Program-made: the position numbers and the translations under genes
From: Amycolatopsis suaedae
GTDB lineage: Bacteria; Actinomycetota; Actinomycetes; Mycobacteriales; Pseudonocardiaceae
Direction of reading: 5' to 3'
Length of the DNA stretch: 64,000 nucleotides
Assembly (NCBI RefSeq): GCF_004214935.1
Contig: NZ_SFCC01000003.1
Span: forward strand, 372,001 to 436,000
Notes under the pieces: model-generated
What the model was told of the DNA's origin: nothing
Database searches by the model: none
The model's input: only the letters and a program-made list of their open reading frames with translations
Shown here: one piece after another, positions 62,568 through 64,000 of the stretch
How the letters are laid out: each line of letters opens with the position of its first letter
How positions within the stretch are numbered: the first letter of the stretch is position 1

Positions 62568-63406
62568 TCGTCGTACGGGTCGTCAACCTCGGCGCGGCCC
62601 CAGCCCTCGGTGACCACGGCGTGGTCGATCACGGAGAAGACCGCGCCGAACGGATCCGCGAGAATGGCCGTCCGGCCGAACGGGGTGTCGTAGGGACGGA
62701 CCACGACGCTGCCGCCGAGCATGAGGGCGTGGCCGGCGACGGCGTCCGTTCCCCGTGCGGGATCCACCTCGAAGTAGACCATCCAGTGCGCCGGTGTGCC
62801 CCGCTGGTACTCCGGGCCCATGACGTACCGGTACAGCACCGGCGTGTGGTTGAGCATCCACTGGGCATAGTCGATCGTCTCGTCGCCGATCTGGCTGGTC
62901 GTGTAGCTGAACAGCCGGCTGAAGAAGTGGTCGGCGGCGGGGCCGTCGGTGGTGTTCAGGTCCGCTCCGGCGAACGTGTTCGGGACGCCCGAGGCGAACT
63001 CCCACGTCTCGGTCGGTTGCCAGAAGACGACCGGCGCTCCGCCGGGGTCGGTGGCGTGCACGATGCTGCCCCGGTCGGGGATGTCGACGGGGCCGAGCGT
63101 GACCTTGCCACCGAGATGCTCGACCCATTCGGCCGCGGTCACGGTGTTCTGCACGGCGAGGTGCAGCATCCACTCGGGTTGCCCACCCGAGGCGGCCTGG
63201 TACTGCCCGCCGACCGGAATCCCGCCGAGTGAGGCGATCGAGTACCGCCCGGTCGGCGTGGCCGGGTCGCGACGGACCTCGTACGACCACCCGAACAGTT
63301 CACCGTAGAACCGCTCTGCCGCCTCCTCGTCAGGAGTGGCCAGTTCGACCCAGCAGGGGACACCGGAGGGCAAGGTGCGCGGGGCCGCCGAAGAGCTCAC
63401 AGACAT
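62564..63406 (-). CDS. Two-domain VOC (glyoxalase-like) protein
   Basis: This 280-residue protein has two vicinal-oxygen-chelate modules: residues 15-135 (PCWVELATPDEEAAERFYGELFG to PVVFWQP, first motif cut at family core) and 145-270 (TFAGADLNTTDGPAADHFFSRLF to AVFSVIDHA). The paired FYxxLFGW pattern is typical of antibiotic-binding or lactoylglutathione-lyase-like proteins of actinomycetes; the substrate is unknown. ATG 63406 has GGGAG about 9 bases upstream. Confidence 0.82.
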   Translation of the reverse strand: MSVSSSAAPRTLPSGVPCWVELATPDEEAAERFYGELFGWSYEVRRDPATPTGRYSIASLGGIPVGGQYQAASGGQPEWMLHLAVQNTVTAAEWVEHLGGKVTLGPVDIPDRGSIVHATDPGGAPVVFWQPTETWEFASGVPNTFAGADLNTTDGPAADHFFSRLFSYTTSQIGDETIDYAQWMLNHTPVLYRYVMGPEYQRGTPAHWMVYFEVDPARGTDAVAGHALMLGGSVVVRPYDTPFGRTAILADPFGAVFSVIDHAVVTEGWGRAEVDDPYDD

Positions 63407-63593
63407 TGCTCGAACTCCCTACGTCCTTGTGGGGCCCGATCCTACGACGCGATCGTGTGAATGCTTCACGAAATGTCACTGGTTGAAACGAAAGCGCGAT
63501 GAAGATCGGGAGTTACAAGACATTTCGGGCGACGGTTTTGCCTGCGGGTATGCTCATCGGTGTGGAAACATGCTGTGGGACAAGGAAAGCCGA

Positions 63594-64000
63594 GTGCTGA
63601 GACGGCGTAAAGCAGAAATTCTGCCTAGTCCCAACATCTGGTACCACGCCGGCGCCTACGAGATCGAGAACCGGGCCCAGGACGCCGACGGCGAGATCTG
63701 GCGGGTGCTCGCCGGACTACGCGACTGGGCCGGCCTCGACGTGGTGGACGTCGGCTGCGGTGACGGCTTCCATCTCCCGCTCTTCGCCGAACGTGCCAGG
63801 TCGGTCATCGGCGTCGAACCACACGCGCCACTGCTCGCGCGGGCGAGGAAACGGATAGCCGATCATCCGACGATTTCGGTGAAACGTGGTGCGGCGCAAC
63901 GGATTCCGCTTCCGGATGCGAGTGCCGATCTGGTGCACGCACGCACCGCCTACTTCTTCGGGCCAGGCTGCGAGCCGGGCCTGCTGGAAGCCGAGCGGGT
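63594..64000 (+). CDS. SAM-dependent methyltransferase, N-terminal part (3' end outside window)
   Basis: The frame is open to the window edge (135 codons). The SAM-binding motif I VVDVGCGDGFHLPLF is followed by acidic motif II VIGVEPHAPLL and motif ASADLVHARTAYFFGPG, a class I methyltransferase of the type-11 group. GTG 63594 is preceded by AAGGA. ATG 63570 is in frame and could add 8 residues. The substrate is unknown. It is divergent from the VOC gene. Confidence 0.78.
   Translation, partial: MLRRRKAEILPSPNIWYHAGAYEIENRAQDADGEIWRVLAGLRDWAGLDVVDVGCGDGFHLPLFAERARSVIGVEPHAPLLARARKRIADHPTISVKRGAAQRIPLPDASADLVHARTAYFFGPGCEPGLLEAER

Overview
The window is chromosomal DNA from a high-GC, mycelial and probably sporulating actinomycete. 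The signs are about 70% GC, many GTG and TTG starts, translational coupling through ATGA and GTGA overlaps, a WhiG-type sporulation sigma factor beside rpsB, Ku-based end joining, and an amtB-glnK-glnD operon. Gene content and order fit the Pseudonocardiales (Amycolatopsis relatives). That placement is inference from gene order; there is no rRNA gene to check it.

Layout. 1-2.3 kb: the end of the KdpDE two-component system, a Pro/Thr-rich membrane-anchored protein and acylphosphatase. 2.5-7.4 kb: smc, a small VOC protein and purC. 7.5-12.9 kb: a carbohydrate module with a secreted DUF2961/GH172-type protein behind a 14-bp palindrome, convergent with a solute:sodium symporter and anhydro-MurNAc kinase. 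13-14.3 kb: ftsY. 14.3-18 kb: an IclR regulator divergent from malate synthase and a DUF6986 aldolase-like gene. 18.2-33.6 kb: a purine catabolic island with a PucR regulator, three-subunit xanthine dehydrogenase with an embedded guanine/8-oxoguanine-type deaminase, NCS2 permease, urate oxidase, HIU hydrolase, allantoinase and allantoicase. A TetR-ABC exporter-TetR cassette splits this island. 33.5-36.1 kb: a membrane protein, a FhuF-like Fe-S protein and an RlmA-type rRNA methyltransferase. 36.3-40.3 kb: amtB-glnK-glnD behind GlnR-like half-sites. 40.4-42.1 kb: Ku behind a perfect LexA-type box, then a 40-bp palindromic terminator and a 165-bp MITE-like inverted-repeat element. 42.2-49.5 kb: ffh, an amidohydrolase, a MarR/P450 pair whose P450 lacks several canonical motifs, a CPBP protease, and rpsP-khpA-rimM-trmD. 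49.6-57.5 kb: rplS, lepB, rnhB, DUF2469, yraN, comM, dprA, xerC and whiG. 57.5-64 kb: an M23 peptidase, rpsB, tsf, pyrH, frr, cdsA, a two-domain VOC protein and the start of a methyltransferase.

How the parts fit. The 14-34 kb block reads as one nitrogen-scavenging route: guanine/xanthine to urate, 5-hydroxyisourate, allantoin, allantoate, then urea plus ureidoglycolate and glyoxylate. Malate synthase next to the IclR gene can take the glyoxylate. Ammonia handling (amtB-glnK-glnD) lies just downstream. The 42-62 kb block is the conserved actinobacterial SRP, ribosome, secretion and cell-division neighbourhood. I found no rRNA, tRNA, CRISPR array, prophage or intact insertion sequence. The least explained items are the MITE-like element, the motif-deficient P450, the LexA-type box on Ku, the paired DnaA-box-like 9-mers, and the regulator palindromes at the GH172, PucR and ABC exporter genes.
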